Assembly: GCA_013178375.1 (NCBI GenBank)
Contig: JABLXQ010000008.1
Span: 62,001 to 126,000, forward strand
Length of the DNA stretch: 64,000 nucleotides
Source of the DNA: Gammaproteobacteria bacterium
Lineage (GTDB): Bacteria > Pseudomonadota > Gammaproteobacteria > Pseudomonadales > Ketobacteraceae
Direction: 5' to 3'
In this document: piece after piece, positions 53,266 through 63,536 of the stretch
How positions within the stretch are numbered: position 1 is the stretch's first letter
How the letters are laid out: every line of letters starts with the position of its first letter
Program-made: the position numbers and the translations under genes
The notes under the pieces: generated by a model
What the model saw: the letters and a program-made list of their open reading frames with translations, nothing else
What the model was told of the DNA's origin: nothing
The model's database searches: none

Positions 53266-55748
53266 TTTTTCCCACCCGACGCGATAAACGAGCCAATAAA
53301 ACTAGAGCCTGGCGGCGGCGATCCCGAACCTGACAGCGAATTCATCCGAGCCTGAATGGTATAGGTGTGCACCCCAGGACCGGCATTATCGATGAATGTC
53401 ACAAAATAGCGGGTAGTCACACGGGTTCTCCCTCCCCCCACCTCCTCAGTTTCGGTCCGGATCAAATGATTGTTATCCTGCGCCGCAAACACCAACCCGG
53501 CGCGGTGCACCCACCACGTCATCGACCAGCTGTTCCCGAACGCCGCGTTTACAACCGCTTTTGTTACATCCAGCATACAAACAACGGCTTGATTCGCGCT
53601 TGCCCCCGAAAAATCAAACGTTACCGTCCCAACGGTCACCCAGACCCCGGAGGTCGTGAATCCGGAAAAATTCATCTGCGCCGCACCAGCCACCGATACC
53701 GCATTCCCTTGCAAGTGCAGCGTGCTGATGATATTGGCCGCATCCGCTTTGATGCTGGTGGCTTCCACGTTGCCGCGAATGAACGCGTTATGCGCCTCAA
53801 AAAAGCCATTGTAAGACAGCTTGAACCCGCTCACGCCCGTCGCATAGTTCGACGACTGCATGGAGTTGGCCACCACTTCGCTGGAACCGGTGCCGTAAAT
53901 CTTGTGATTGCCGTTCACGTTTAGCTGCCAGCCAGTGCGCGTTGTGTCGCTGAAATTGCTGGACTGCAGGATGTTGAAATTACCCTGGATGAACTGGGCA
54001 ATGTTGCCGGTTATTTTGTCCACTGCCACCGAACCGATCTTGGCGTTCGTGATTGTGGCATCGCCAATGAATGCGGTTTTCAGGTAGGTGCCCGACGGCA
54101 GCACCACGCCATTGACGGTGGTCGATGTGGTCAGGTGGAAAAACGGCGAACCGTCTGCAGCGGTCGGGTTCGTGGGCACCGGCGCGATGGAAAACTTATC
54201 CGCCACGATGATCATTTCGCCCGCTTGGCCATCGTTATTCATCGACCAGCCGGTGACATACCCGTTCACATCCAGCTTCAGCGTGGCCTTGGCAAACAGC
54301 GCGCCGGTTTCACTTGCCCGCACAGTGGCTTCGCTGGAGATAGCCGCCGTGTTGTCATCCACCGATGCCGACAGCTGGTTGATGGTGGTGGCCTGGGACG
54401 TCAGTGTCGCGCCGTGACTGTTGATCGTGGTGGTTTGACTGGTGACGATCGTGGCCAGTGCATTCAGGCCATTGATCGGGTCCAGCACCTGGGAGCGCAA
54501 CGAACTGAAATCAGTGCCCAGCACCTCCAGCGTGCGACTGGTGCCGCCAACATCGGACAGGCGGGTTTCCACTGTTGCGCTTCGCGTGTGCGCAGCGGCC
54601 AAGCCGGTGGTGCCGTGGCTGATCGTGACGCCCTGCGCGGCCACTGTGCTCGACAGGGATTCAAGTGATACACCGCCGCCGGTGTTATCCAACCGCGTCT
54701 TCACTGTGTCGACAATGGCTTTGGTCGCCGCCAGCCCCGTGGTGCCGTGCTCAACCGTTGCTTTCAGCGCAACCGCGTCTGTCGCCACCGATTCCATGGT
54801 GACGCCGCTGGTAGGCCCAGTAGCATTGTTCAGCCGGGTTTCAACGGTCGATGCTTTGCTGTACGCGGCAGCGGCTATGGTGCCGTCTTCACCGCTGGAT
54901 GCCGTCAGGGATTCTACGGCCGCAGCCAGGGCCTCGATCGACAACCCTTCGCCGGTATCGTTGAGGCGCGAAATAGCCACATTCGCCGACGTCTGCGCGG
55001 CATTGGCCAGTCCGGTGACGGTGGAAATCTGACTGACGCGCGTGGCGGCCTCGCCGGTGATCGCTGCCACCCGGTCCAGGATTTCCTGGGCCAGAGAATC
55101 CACCAGACCAGTGCCAGGAGCATCGATCAGGTCAATGCGATCCAGCAGCCCCTGATAATCCAGCGATCCTTCCAGCAGCTCCAGCAGCTCATCAGGGTTC
55201 GGGCTGGACCTGCCAGACACGCCAGCGGTCGCGTTGTAAGGCCCTGGGTCGCCATAGGTACTGATATAACGAATCCAGTAGTAGTAAATCGGCGAGCTGG
55301 TACCAACGGGATCGGCCACCAGATTTCCGACAGCATCCTGCACCTTGACCGCTACGCCCAGATTATCGACTTCTGCCCGCCAGACTTCAGTGTGCGACAG
55401 ATAGGCATAACTGGTCACATCCCATGACAGGAAGATGTTCCCAAAGCCATCCATTACTGTCAGGCCGGTGGGCGCGGGTGGCGTGCTGTAGGGCGGCAAT
55501 GTGCCTGTACCACCGCCACCACCGCCGGGATCTGTTCCACCGTCAACGAGCCGGCCACGCGCGTCAAACTCATAACCCAGCGCTTCAAAATCACGCCAGG
55601 TTACCACCCGGTCCAGTTTGGTTTTGTCGCCCTTGACCCCTTCATACACCTGCAGAATCTCGGTGACACGCTGGGCCCACTTCTCAAACTGGGCAGAGTC
55701 TTTCAGTTTTGGCGAAAAGCCAAGGCCGGGCTTTTTGGTAGCGGTCAT
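53262..55748 (-). CDS. Phage tail-tip/host-specificity protein (J-like C-terminus)
   Basis: An 828-residue tail protein. After an N-terminal domain and Gly-rich hinge (about 75-85) comes an FN3-like domain (about 90-185). A repetitive Ser/Thr-rich region (about 215-470) has repeats around TVETRLxNxxG and HGTTGLAA. A C-terminal section resembles DUF1983 in lambda J-type tail proteins (MIIVADKFSIAPV, then ATITNAKIGSVAVDKITG). The final ~150 residues form a beta-rich receptor-facing end. It overlaps both neighbours. Likely the central or side fibre near the tail tip. Confidence 0.75.
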   Translation of the reverse strand: MTATKKPGLGFSPKLKDSAQFEKWAQRVTEILQVYEGVKGDKTKLDRVVTWRDFEALGYEFDARGRLVDGGTDPGGGGGGTGTLPPYSTPPAPTGLTVMDGFGNIFLSWDVTSYAYLSHTEVWRAEVDNLGVAVKVQDAVGNLVADPVGTSSPIYYYWIRYISTYGDPGPYNATAGVSGRSSPNPDELLELLEGSLDYQGLLDRIDLIDAPGTGLVDSLAQEILDRVAAITGEAATRVSQISTVTGLANAAQTSANVAISRLNDTGEGLSIEALAAAVESLTASSGEDGTIAAAAYSKASTVETRLNNATGPTSGVTMESVATDAVALKATVEHGTTGLAATKAIVDTVKTRLDNTGGGVSLESLSSTVAAQGVTISHGTTGLAAAHTRSATVETRLSDVGGTSRTLEVLGTDFSSLRSQVLDPINGLNALATIVTSQTTTINSHGATLTSQATTINQLSASVDDNTAAISSEATVRASETGALFAKATLKLDVNGYVTGWSMNNDGQAGEMIIVADKFSIAPVPTNPTAADGSPFFHLTTSTTVNGVVLPSGTYLKTAFIGDATITNAKIGSVAVDKITGNIAQFIQGNFNILQSSNFSDTTRTGWQLNVNGNHKIYGTGSSEVVANSMQSSNYATGVSGFKLSYNGFFEAHNAFIRGNVEATSIKADAANIISTLHLQGNAVSVAGAAQMNFSGFTTSGVWVTVGTVTFDFSGASANQAVVCMLDVTKAVVNAAFGNSWSMTWWVHRAGLVFAAQDNNHLIRTETEEVGGGRTRVTTRYFVTFIDNAGPGVHTYTIQARMNSLSGSGSPPPGSSFIGSFIASGGKK

Positions 55749-57382
55749 CAGCCCCCCAACTCGCTGGGCTGACTGGCCACCACAACCGATTCGATTTCAG
55801 ATTGCGAAGTGATCTCCACCTGAAACCGGTTGCCCTTGACGAAAAACCGGATGGGTTTGGGAGAGGTCACAGGAATGGATGATCCCCACGTTCCGTCCAC
55901 CCTGATTCGAATCGATGTGCTCGTGTAGGATGGCGCCACCACCTGCACAACACTGAACGATTCGGCCTTCGACGTGAACTGCTCGCCGCTGGTCCAGGTC
56001 ATTGTCATTGCCGAACCAGAATCAAACGGCTGAACCGCGTGGTCCTGCACCAGGAACAGCTTGTCCTGTAGGGGATCGGCAAAGGCGGCGGTGGCGTAGA
56101 TACTCAGCTTCACCAGCCCGGCCGCACCGTCTGACGGCTTCAAAATCAGCGCGCCCTGCTCGGTACCGGTGTCGTAGAAAGCAAAATACCGATCGTCAAA
56201 AAATGCACCCCTGATCGACGCCGGGTTGTACTGCTGCCACTGGTCCGGCCGCAGGTAATTTTCCAGCAGGTTCTGCGCTCCGGCCGGGCCTATCATGAAA
56301 GCACCGTCCGGTGACCCGTAGATCACACCGTATCGTGTGGACACGATGGATTCAGCGCTCACGCAACCCTGATTGATTTGCAGCTCATCGATGGCCATCG
56401 AGCGCGGATCTTGACCCACGGCCACGTATGGATTTTTCGTGGTGATCGCAACAATGGTGTCGCCAAAATTCCCACCACCCACAATCGGGTGATTGGTCGG
56501 CAGCCGAATATCTGGGTCCCAAGCGTGCGGCAGGTAAATCTCGCTGAAACACACCTGATTTTTCGAGAACCCGTACATGAAGCCGGCAGGCATTACGCCC
56601 AAGCCGTGCAGGTCGCTGGGCGGCTCGTAATACTGGTAGGAGGAAATCGCAGCGCCAACCACATCGATGTTGTCCGTGAACGTGGTCACTGCAATGGCCA
56701 CCGTGCCTACCAGGAAATATTCATCCCCTGCGCTGCTGCTGGCTCGCCGGTAAATCCGCTTGTGTGTCAGATCCCATTCACCGGCCACCGCGCCCGGCAG
56801 GCCGGTCAACTCCACCACCTGTCCTGGCAGCCAATCCACAGACAGCGACGGCAACGACGGTGGACCTTCTTCACCTTTCAATGTGACATAGGTCACCACA
56901 TAGGAACGGTTTTCAGTATCCGTCAGCGGATCAGCATCCACGTCAGGCGTGCCGGTCACCGCCACCAGCGGACCATTTGCAGGAATAGGCACGCCAAGTG
57001 GTCGGGAGACAGTCGGATAGCCCGTCCCGCCACCGCTGGTGGCCAGGCCGGCATAGGTGTAACGCGGCCGGTCGGTACCGGTGAAATACGTGCGTTCTTC
57101 CGTGTCGCCCAGCACCGGGCTGCGAACAGCATGCACGCGCTGATTCCAGTGAAACCAAAACCCACTTGTGGGCTGGTTCGGCACAGCGCCAAAGCGATAG
57201 ATAGTTTTGATCTCGCCGGCTTTGCTCAGCGTAGCAACCGACGCACCCAGGCCACGCCACGGCCGCAGCGTGCCGGAATCAAGACGGCAGTTTCTGGCTT
57301 CAACCGCCTGATTCTGTGCGAGGTTGATCGCGGCAATCTTTGGGATCATCCCAGCGAAGCCCCGAAACGTCAGCCGCGCCAT
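55748..57382 (-). CDS. Phage tail nozzle/tubular-like structural protein
   Basis: A 544-residue protein opening with GMIPKIAAINLAQNQAVEARNCRLDSGTLRPWRG. This pattern recurs in phage tail proteins that line or cap the tail tube, which I recognise only at motif level. The rest is beta-rich, with no catalytic motif. It starts 2 bp after the next gene's stop and overlaps the tail-tip gene by one base. Exact role unsure. Confidence 0.6.
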   Translation of the reverse strand: MARLTFRGFAGMIPKIAAINLAQNQAVEARNCRLDSGTLRPWRGLGASVATLSKAGEIKTIYRFGAVPNQPTSGFWFHWNQRVHAVRSPVLGDTEERTYFTGTDRPRYTYAGLATSGGGTGYPTVSRPLGVPIPANGPLVAVTGTPDVDADPLTDTENRSYVVTYVTLKGEEGPPSLPSLSVDWLPGQVVELTGLPGAVAGEWDLTHKRIYRRASSSAGDEYFLVGTVAIAVTTFTDNIDVVGAAISSYQYYEPPSDLHGLGVMPAGFMYGFSKNQVCFSEIYLPHAWDPDIRLPTNHPIVGGGNFGDTIVAITTKNPYVAVGQDPRSMAIDELQINQGCVSAESIVSTRYGVIYGSPDGAFMIGPAGAQNLLENYLRPDQWQQYNPASIRGAFFDDRYFAFYDTGTEQGALILKPSDGAAGLVKLSIYATAAFADPLQDKLFLVQDHAVQPFDSGSAMTMTWTSGEQFTSKAESFSVVQVVAPSYTSTSIRIRVDGTWGSSIPVTSPKPIRFFVKGNRFQVEITSQSEIESVVVASQPSELGG

Positions 57383-57384
57383 GC

Positions 57385-58623
57385 TCAGGAGTCCTCAACA
57401 GTCATGGACACAAAGAACCAAGCCTTGTGCGTCCGCCCGCCCACCGTGGTGATCATCGCGGTAACTTTGTAATTCAAGCCGGCTGTGCCGTTGCTCAACC
57501 ACACCACGCATTGACCCGCGTTAAACCCACCTGCTTGATAGTCGAGGCCAGGCGTAGTGCTCCACTCAACGCTTGCCAGCGTGTCCAGCTCCAACCAGCG
57601 GCGCAGGTCAACCAGGTAGTCATAGCGCTCCGCTGAATCCTGCTCAAATGTCGGCGCGGCCTGTCGATCCAAACGGCCCACGGTCAATGTGCGACGCGCT
57701 GGCGTAGTGAACTCAATTACTGAAGCACCGCTTTCAACCGACGCCGCCACCACAGTCACGGTGATCGTCTGGTTGGTTGTCAGCTGGCCATCGTTTGCAG
57801 TGACGAACGCCTGATACGGTCCTGGTTGGATATCGATTCCCGGGGCCGCAGCCACCTGATCACCCGTGCGAGTGATCCAGCTATTGCTGCTCGAAAACGA
57901 CCAGCTGATCGTGTCTCCATTGGCATCATTGGCCGTCAGCGTGCGCTGCACGACTTGACCCTGGATAACGGTCATGGTCGGGCTGCTGGTGATAACCGGC
58001 GCCTGATTGGCCACCGACGCCACATTGATCGTCAGGGTGTGGTCGGTGCTTCCACCGCCGTTCGCCGCAGTTGCACGGATCTGGCAGGTATGCACGCCGC
58101 CGGCGAGCGTGCCGCTGATCGTACCGGTGTACACCACCCCGTTGCCGGTTGTTGACGGCTGCGCAGCGGGTGTGAAAACCAAACCGCTCGGCATCTGGAT
58201 TGCGGAAAGCGTGAGCGTGGCGCCTTCCGGATCTTGCGCTTCGATCACGATGGGCGTGATTGCCCCGGCGCTGACATTCAGGGTTGTCGCGCCGAAGAAC
58301 ACGGGTCGCGCATCGACAACCACAGTGACAACTTGATCCGTGCTCACGCCGCCATAAGTCGCTCGCAGCGTGAACGTGCGGTTGCCGCCGGCCATGCCTC
58401 GGAAATCGAATGTCACCACACCGGTGCCGGCATTGAGCGACACGCCCAGCACCGGCGCCACCAGACTCAGGACGGAACCGGCCGTAACCTGCACCTGGTG
58501 CGTGGTGGCGGCCCAGTTGTTGGCGTTGAGCAAATTGGAGCTGGAGAACACCGGGGCGCTGTCAAACATAGCGCCCGAGTAAAGAACTCCACCAACCAGC
58601 ATCGGTCCTGTGACCAGTGGCAT
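57385..58623 (-). CDS. Phage fibre adaptor with cadherin/Ig-like repeats
   Basis: A 412-residue beta-rich protein. Several Ig/cadherin-like modules are visible (about 45-110, 110-205, 205-305), e.g. APVITSSPTMTVIQGQVVQRTLTANDANGD. A C-terminal domain (about 320-412: ARRTLTVGRLDRQ, LRRWLELDTLASVEW, then VTAMITTVGGRTHKAWFFVSM) resembles phage fibre-tail adaptor proteins. It has no signal peptide, so it is a virion rather than a secreted adhesin. Confidence 0.7.
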   Translation of the reverse strand: MPLVTGPMLVGGVLYSGAMFDSAPVFSSSNLLNANNWAATTHQVQVTAGSVLSLVAPVLGVSLNAGTGVVTFDFRGMAGGNRTFTLRATYGGVSTDQVVTVVVDARPVFFGATTLNVSAGAITPIVIEAQDPEGATLTLSAIQMPSGLVFTPAAQPSTTGNGVVYTGTISGTLAGGVHTCQIRATAANGGGSTDHTLTINVASVANQAPVITSSPTMTVIQGQVVQRTLTANDANGDTISWSFSSSNSWITRTGDQVAAAPGIDIQPGPYQAFVTANDGQLTTNQTITVTVVAASVESGASVIEFTTPARRTLTVGRLDRQAAPTFEQDSAERYDYLVDLRRWLELDTLASVEWSTTPGLDYQAGGFNAGQCVVWLSNGTAGLNYKVTAMITTVGGRTHKAWFFVSMTVEDS

Positions 58624-58626
58624 CGG

Positions 58627-60978
58627 TTATGCCTCCACTTGAAGGCGGACTTCAACCGCCGTGCCATCGCTTTCCGGAAATCCAACACGCACCCAGGTAC
58701 CGATTACACCCAGCAGGTTATTCACCAGCGGTGTGGTTCCGCTCGATGCCAGGTTGATTGTTGTTGCCGGAATCAGCACCTGCGCGCGGTTGTCGCTCAC
58801 CACGTAGCACGCCACGTTTTGCTCCCCCCCACGCAGCAGGTTAGTGACTCGACTGCGCAGTTCGGGCAGCAGCACTCGGTTCGCGACCGCAATAACACTC
58901 AGCGAAACAGCGGTACCGGTAACCGTCCCACCTTCTGGCCCCGTGGCCACATAATCGATGCTGTACGTGCCGACTGCGGGCGGGGTGTAGACAAACGGAA
59001 TCGCGTTTGCACCCGGATGGTTGACGCCATTAACGCGCCATTGGATCGCGGCCATGCCGGTGAGGCCCGCCGTGAAGTTCGCAGGCGCTCCAACCGTGAC
59101 TGACGCAGGGCCACTGATCGGGGACGTGATCGCCGGTGCATTCGCGGCGCGAGTGGTGACGCTCAGCGGCGCGACTGCTGTGACGCCGTTCATCGAAACG
59201 TTGCCGGTGCGGACCTCGCCGAAGGCGCCGGCGATTATTTCACAGTAAATTGTTTGGCCCAGTTGCCGAGTGATCGATGGACCGTAGCCGCTGCCGTCAG
59301 TAGTGGATACCTGCAGGAACCCGGCTGCTACAACCGGAATGTCGGTCGCAGGCGTAACCCCGGCCAGCACATAACTAAAACGCACAGCCTGGCCCGGGTT
59401 TGCCCCTGTGACGTTAGCTGGAAACGTGGGAACGGTCGGCAAAATATCTGCGCCGGCCGAGTAGGGATAAAAGGCGAATGCAGAGTGCGCACCGTCCGCC
59501 TGATCCACGATGGCCCACTCAACCAACCCGTTGAACCCGGCGTTGAATGTGAGGCGCCCAAGATCATCCATGGAAACCGCGCCGCCCTGCGTGTTAATGA
59601 CTTCCTCGTCGCCCGGCACGGCATTGCCGTTTGAATCCAGCGTTTGCGGCGGATTCTCAACGAATCCAGCACCCAGCCGCCGCACGCTGTAACCCGTCGC
59701 GGGAATCATTGATGTGGTGCCGGATGCGGCGCCGGTGACCAGTGGAATATTTGTATTGTATCGTGTGGCTGGCCAATTTGCGGATGTGCGCGCCACGCGG
59801 GTGGTTGTTGCGTTGATGCTGGTGTGTGCGCCCTGCGCTACACCGTTCAGCGTGACGGCAGACAGCGAGCCTGGCGCTGTGTCCCAGGTGATATCGAAGC
59901 TGGTCTGGTCGTAGCGTATCGGTGTTCCGCCGTTGACCGACAGGATCACGTTCGACACTGCCGGCAGCGTCACATCTTCGTAATCGTATAGCGTGGTGGT
60001 GCCGTCAGTAACGCGCACATGAACGCGGATTGATGCGCCTGGCGTGAGTGCCGGAATGGTGGTTTGGAATGGAGTGAACGCAGTGGACGAGCCGCCAATG
60101 GTGGACGCGTCGAATGTTGGTTCAGATGGCTGCGCACTGGCTGCTGCACCCACCACGTAATCGACGGTTGCGTTTACCGATGTGGTGACGTTCGCACGCA
60201 GGCTGGTTGCCACTACCTGATCGAGTGTGAGCGGTGCAGTCAGCGTCAGCACAGGGGTTAGATTCGGCGCGGCATCGTCAGTCGTGTCGAGCGCCGTGAA
60301 TGCTGTTGTCAGTTCGGCATCGGTCAGCGCGGCGGTGTGCCACCCAACGCACTTGATCGCGCCGGTGGCGTTGACACTCTGATTGGCCCGGTTACCGATG
60401 ACGATATCCGATGTGTCCACCAACCCCGTCAGTGCAGTGTTTTGGGGGAACGTGATGGCTCCGTAACCACCATCCGGGGTGATCGCTGCCAGTGATCCGT
60501 TCCAGCCGCGAATTTTCACCCGATCCGCAATATCCACAGCAGTGGAGTTAATTACAACTGCTGTGTAATCCGTGCTGTTGTAAAACGGGAAGGCACATTC
60601 TTGAAATCTGAACATGTGCAGCCCGATGGCGCTTAATTCATATTCCATTGCTCGTGGGGCGGTTTGGGCGCCAAGCCGGAAAACGGTGGACCAGTCGTCA
60701 CTGGTCAACGCAGACCGCTTGAAAATAAATGTGCCCTGAGTGACCCCGTTTAGCTCCGCCGCCAGGGTTGAACCCAGCGTAGCGCCTGCTCGTGCCGCTG
60801 TAGTCAGCGGGGCGGCGGCCCAGTTCAGGCCGCGCCCCTGCCCGTTCGACATGAACACCATGTTGGTGGCGTCTTTGACCAGCGTCAGGTGTTTGCCAGC
60901 AGTGCCCAAATCTTGGGTTGTATCCGGGACTATGGCTGAATCAGCTTCGTTGAGTGGGTAAAAAAGTTTCCACGGCAT
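58627..60978 (-). CDS. Phage tail protein with LamG-like and Ig-like domains
   Basis: A 783-residue protein. The N-terminal ~245 residues look like a concanavalin/LamG-type jelly roll (MPWKLFYPLNEADSAIVPDTTQ, then CVGWHTAALTDAELTTAFTALDTTDD near the end of that domain), suggesting carbohydrate binding. Several Ig-like beta modules follow (about 245-720) and a short C-terminal domain. Probable receptor-binding decoration; no catalytic residues recognised. Confidence 0.65.
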   Translation of the reverse strand: MPWKLFYPLNEADSAIVPDTTQDLGTAGKHLTLVKDATNMVFMSNGQGRGLNWAAAPLTTAARAGATLGSTLAAELNGVTQGTFIFKRSALTSDDWSTVFRLGAQTAPRAMEYELSAIGLHMFRFQECAFPFYNSTDYTAVVINSTAVDIADRVKIRGWNGSLAAITPDGGYGAITFPQNTALTGLVDTSDIVIGNRANQSVNATGAIKCVGWHTAALTDAELTTAFTALDTTDDAAPNLTPVLTLTAPLTLDQVVATSLRANVTTSVNATVDYVVGAAASAQPSEPTFDASTIGGSSTAFTPFQTTIPALTPGASIRVHVRVTDGTTTLYDYEDVTLPAVSNVILSVNGGTPIRYDQTSFDITWDTAPGSLSAVTLNGVAQGAHTSINATTTRVARTSANWPATRYNTNIPLVTGAASGTTSMIPATGYSVRRLGAGFVENPPQTLDSNGNAVPGDEEVINTQGGAVSMDDLGRLTFNAGFNGLVEWAIVDQADGAHSAFAFYPYSAGADILPTVPTFPANVTGANPGQAVRFSYVLAGVTPATDIPVVAAGFLQVSTTDGSGYGPSITRQLGQTIYCEIIAGAFGEVRTGNVSMNGVTAVAPLSVTTRAANAPAITSPISGPASVTVGAPANFTAGLTGMAAIQWRVNGVNHPGANAIPFVYTPPAVGTYSIDYVATGPEGGTVTGTAVSLSVIAVANRVLLPELRSRVTNLLRGGEQNVACYVVSDNRAQVLIPATTINLASSGTTPLVNNLLGVIGTWVRVGFPESDGTAVEVRLQVEA

Positions 60979-60988
60979 TATTTAATCC

Positions 60989-62254
60989 TCAAACCAGCTG
61001 ATATGCGGCAAATGATGGGGCGGCCGAGTAAGCAAAGCGTGACGCGGCGCCCAGCCAGATCGACGCCACCATTTCGTTCGTGTCGTAGTCGTAATAGGCA
61101 CCCGTCATCAGGTGCTGCCAATTTGAAACGCCCGATTGCGGGAAAAAATTGTGTTCATACGGGCGAACCATGTGCGGCGGGTTTGCGATGGGGTCAGCAA
61201 ACACGGCGGCCAAAGCGGTTTTGCTAAACAGCCAGTAGTAATCCGAATATGCCTGGTGCTTTGACGCTGCGTAACCGTTCGACGTAACACCAATATCATT
61301 CGTTTTTTTGTAATCAATGGTGCCGCCAACAAAGCGAGGGTCCCAATTGTGTCCAACAAACATGATCGTATCGGTGTTTGGAATACAGAATCCGCCGGCC
61401 ACACGCGTCAGGTGATTCCAGATTTGCGCGGTGTTCATTTCCGTTTCTGTGCCGCACAGTGGGTTAGCCAATGGAAAATCCATAACCACTGTACCGTTGA
61501 TCAGCGCAGGCGATTCGCCGGCCTCGGGCATCGTGAACGCCAGCAGAGATGGGCCGTTCGATGCCCGCCCCACAATAGCCATTCCAATTCCGTTGTGCGC
61601 GAAATGCGTGGCACCGCCAAACAGTGAGCGCCACGACGCAGGGATCTTGATCATCTGCCCAGAAAAATGCGCACCGCCGGTCATGTCGGTGTTGAATTTC
61701 ACGCTACTGGCTATGTTGGAACCATTACGATACAGCCCGAAATTTTTACCTGTATTTCCGGCATAGTACGAATAGGCGCCTATCACTATTTGACCCGTAC
61801 CCACTCGCGAAGGATCGAGCGGATGCGTAACACGATCGAACTCCATACCGGAAATTGCAGCATCACCGGGGAAGCCTGCAGCGTCTGTTTTAATATCACG
61901 GAACGGTTGGACAATGGCGCCAATGTTAAACGCATTAACATTCGACCCTGCGACTAATGCGGGACGGGTCGCCTCTGCGAAATGGGGCTGGCCCCCAGTA
62001 CCTAAATTCTGCCCGGTAATCAATATTCGACCAGCGGCCGAACCTTGAGCGATGCGGTGAGCGTCCTGTGTGTAAGTTAAACTTGATGTGCCGGCTGGAT
62101 TTGCATCCACCACAAAACCGCCTTTATAGATTGGCGGTGTGGCCTGCAGTGAATACAAACCACCGGCCACAGCCGGAAATGAACGCGAAACACCACCACC
62201 GTGGTCATACGTCGGCAACGGTGAGACTGGAGCAGCGACGGGGTTTTTAGCCAT
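60989..62254 (-). CDS. Phage tail protein sharing the MAKNPVAAP N-terminus, unknown body
   Basis: A 421-residue protein whose first ~16 residues (MAKNPVAAPVSPLPTY) almost match those of the upstream beta-helix protein, while the rest is unrelated. The body is Gly/Asn/aromatic-rich with repeated short strands, perhaps a beta-propeller, and has no named family that I recognise. ATG 62254 overlaps the upstream stop by 8 bp; a longer frame reaching 62344 is not supported. The shared peptide probably docks both proteins to the same virion site. Confidence 0.7.
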   Translation of the reverse strand: MAKNPVAAPVSPLPTYDHGGGVSRSFPAVAGGLYSLQATPPIYKGGFVVDANPAGTSSLTYTQDAHRIAQGSAAGRILITGQNLGTGGQPHFAEATRPALVAGSNVNAFNIGAIVQPFRDIKTDAAGFPGDAAISGMEFDRVTHPLDPSRVGTGQIVIGAYSYYAGNTGKNFGLYRNGSNIASSVKFNTDMTGGAHFSGQMIKIPASWRSLFGGATHFAHNGIGMAIVGRASNGPSLLAFTMPEAGESPALINGTVVMDFPLANPLCGTETEMNTAQIWNHLTRVAGGFCIPNTDTIMFVGHNWDPRFVGGTIDYKKTNDIGVTSNGYAASKHQAYSDYYWLFSKTALAAVFADPIANPPHMVRPYEHNFFPQSGVSNWQHLMTGAYYDYDTNEMVASIWLGAASRFAYSAAPSFAAYQLV

Positions 62255-63536
62255 AAATGTCGGCTCCGATTTTGGTAGATGCGCCGCGCGCGGTGCCGTC
62301 GAAATCTTCCAGACAATCCGCCAGACGCGTAGCCACACCAACATTGCCGTTGCCGGTACTGTTCAAGTGCAGATCACCTACAGCTGGATTGGCGAACCAG
62401 GACGGCGACGCATTCTGCACATTGTTCGCGCCGGTGAATGACGCCTCTTCCCGCATGCGGATGGTGTCGTCGGATAGGTTGTTGTTAATTTCCAGCCCAG
62501 TCGACCAGCGGCCCTGGATGGCGTCAGCAATTTGCCCATAGGTTAGCACGGTGTTGTGCAGGATCTTCGTTCCGGGCGAGTTCCACGCGAGGATCACGCC
62601 GTCCGAATCGTCGATCTGCGCTTGCCCGATACGGCCGGGCATGATCACGCTCATGTTGTTGCGGATGATGCCCCCCGCGTTGTCGTGGATGCCGTCGGGC
62701 ATCGATGCGCTCCGGTTCCACAGGCCAAACGCGACCATCCGGCCGCAATTGATGCCGATGCAACGCTGCACAAGGTTATTGCTGGATTTGTTCCAAAAAT
62801 AAATTGCCGGGCTCCACCAATGCTGTTGTGCAGCCGGTTCCAGTGCCAGTGCAGCCGCAATCTCTGCAGCAGTCGGCGCCATTTCTTTCAGTGTGCAGTC
62901 TTCAACAATCCAGCCAGCGCCGTTGTGCACGTCGATGGCGCCGGCGTAGAAAAATCCGATTTTTGTGGTGCCGTCGATGTCGAAGTGGTTCGTTACCGGC
63001 CTGCCGTCTGTGTACTCGAACAGGCAGCGACGCACGCGGCCGTCGTTGATCGCCTCGGGGAAAGCGGACGCCTTGATAAACTGCTGGCCGATGTCCCGGA
63101 AATACACGTCGTCAAACTCCGGCGCGGTTGCGCCGGCGCCGAACGTGACGCCGTGGAAATAGAAATCCATTATGGTTAGATTCTGGATTTTCAGGCCCGG
63201 TAGCTGCGCATAAAATCCGTGCCAAACATCACCGTAACTTTCGTTGTCCATACCGCGGCCGCGAATCCTGATGTCATCCGGGGTAGCATCAGCGTGACCA
63301 CGGATGGTGACATTAGATGCGGGAACACCAGCAGTTCTGGTAAGTCGGTAATCGCCGGGCCAGACAATTTCAATGATATCGTTATCTTGCAGGGTGCCTA
63401 ACGCTAACGCCGCTTCCAATCCCGCGACAGTTCCTACCTCGATAATTCGCGGCGGTGGATACGACTGCCAGCCTGCGGGGATCAGCGGGTAGGTTTGGAG
63501 CGGCGAACCAGGTGCGGCAACAGGGTTCTTAGCCAT
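62247..63536 (-). CDS. Tail-spike-like protein, right-handed beta-helix
   Basis: A 429-residue protein with a short N-terminal anchor (MAKNPVAAPGSPLQTY) and a pectate-lyase-type right-handed beta-helix (about 35-400): periodic strands such as IIEIVWPGDYRL, VTIRGH, LKIQNLTIMDFYFHGV, VRRCLFEYTD, GWIVEDCTLKE, NNLVQRCIGINCGR and TKILHNTVLTYG. Phage proteins of this shape are often polysaccharide depolymerases that bind and cut host surface glycans. The catalytic site cannot be assigned. It starts with a TAATG overlap to the upstream gene. Confidence 0.8.
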   Translation of the reverse strand: MAKNPVAAPGSPLQTYPLIPAGWQSYPPPRIIEVGTVAGLEAALALGTLQDNDIIEIVWPGDYRLTRTAGVPASNVTIRGHADATPDDIRIRGRGMDNESYGDVWHGFYAQLPGLKIQNLTIMDFYFHGVTFGAGATAPEFDDVYFRDIGQQFIKASAFPEAINDGRVRRCLFEYTDGRPVTNHFDIDGTTKIGFFYAGAIDVHNGAGWIVEDCTLKEMAPTAAEIAAALALEPAAQQHWWSPAIYFWNKSSNNLVQRCIGINCGRMVAFGLWNRSASMPDGIHDNAGGIIRNNMSVIMPGRIGQAQIDDSDGVILAWNSPGTKILHNTVLTYGQIADAIQGRWSTGLEINNNLSDDTIRMREEASFTGANNVQNASPSWFANPAVGDLHLNSTGNGNVGVATRLADCLEDFDGTARGASTKIGADIYG

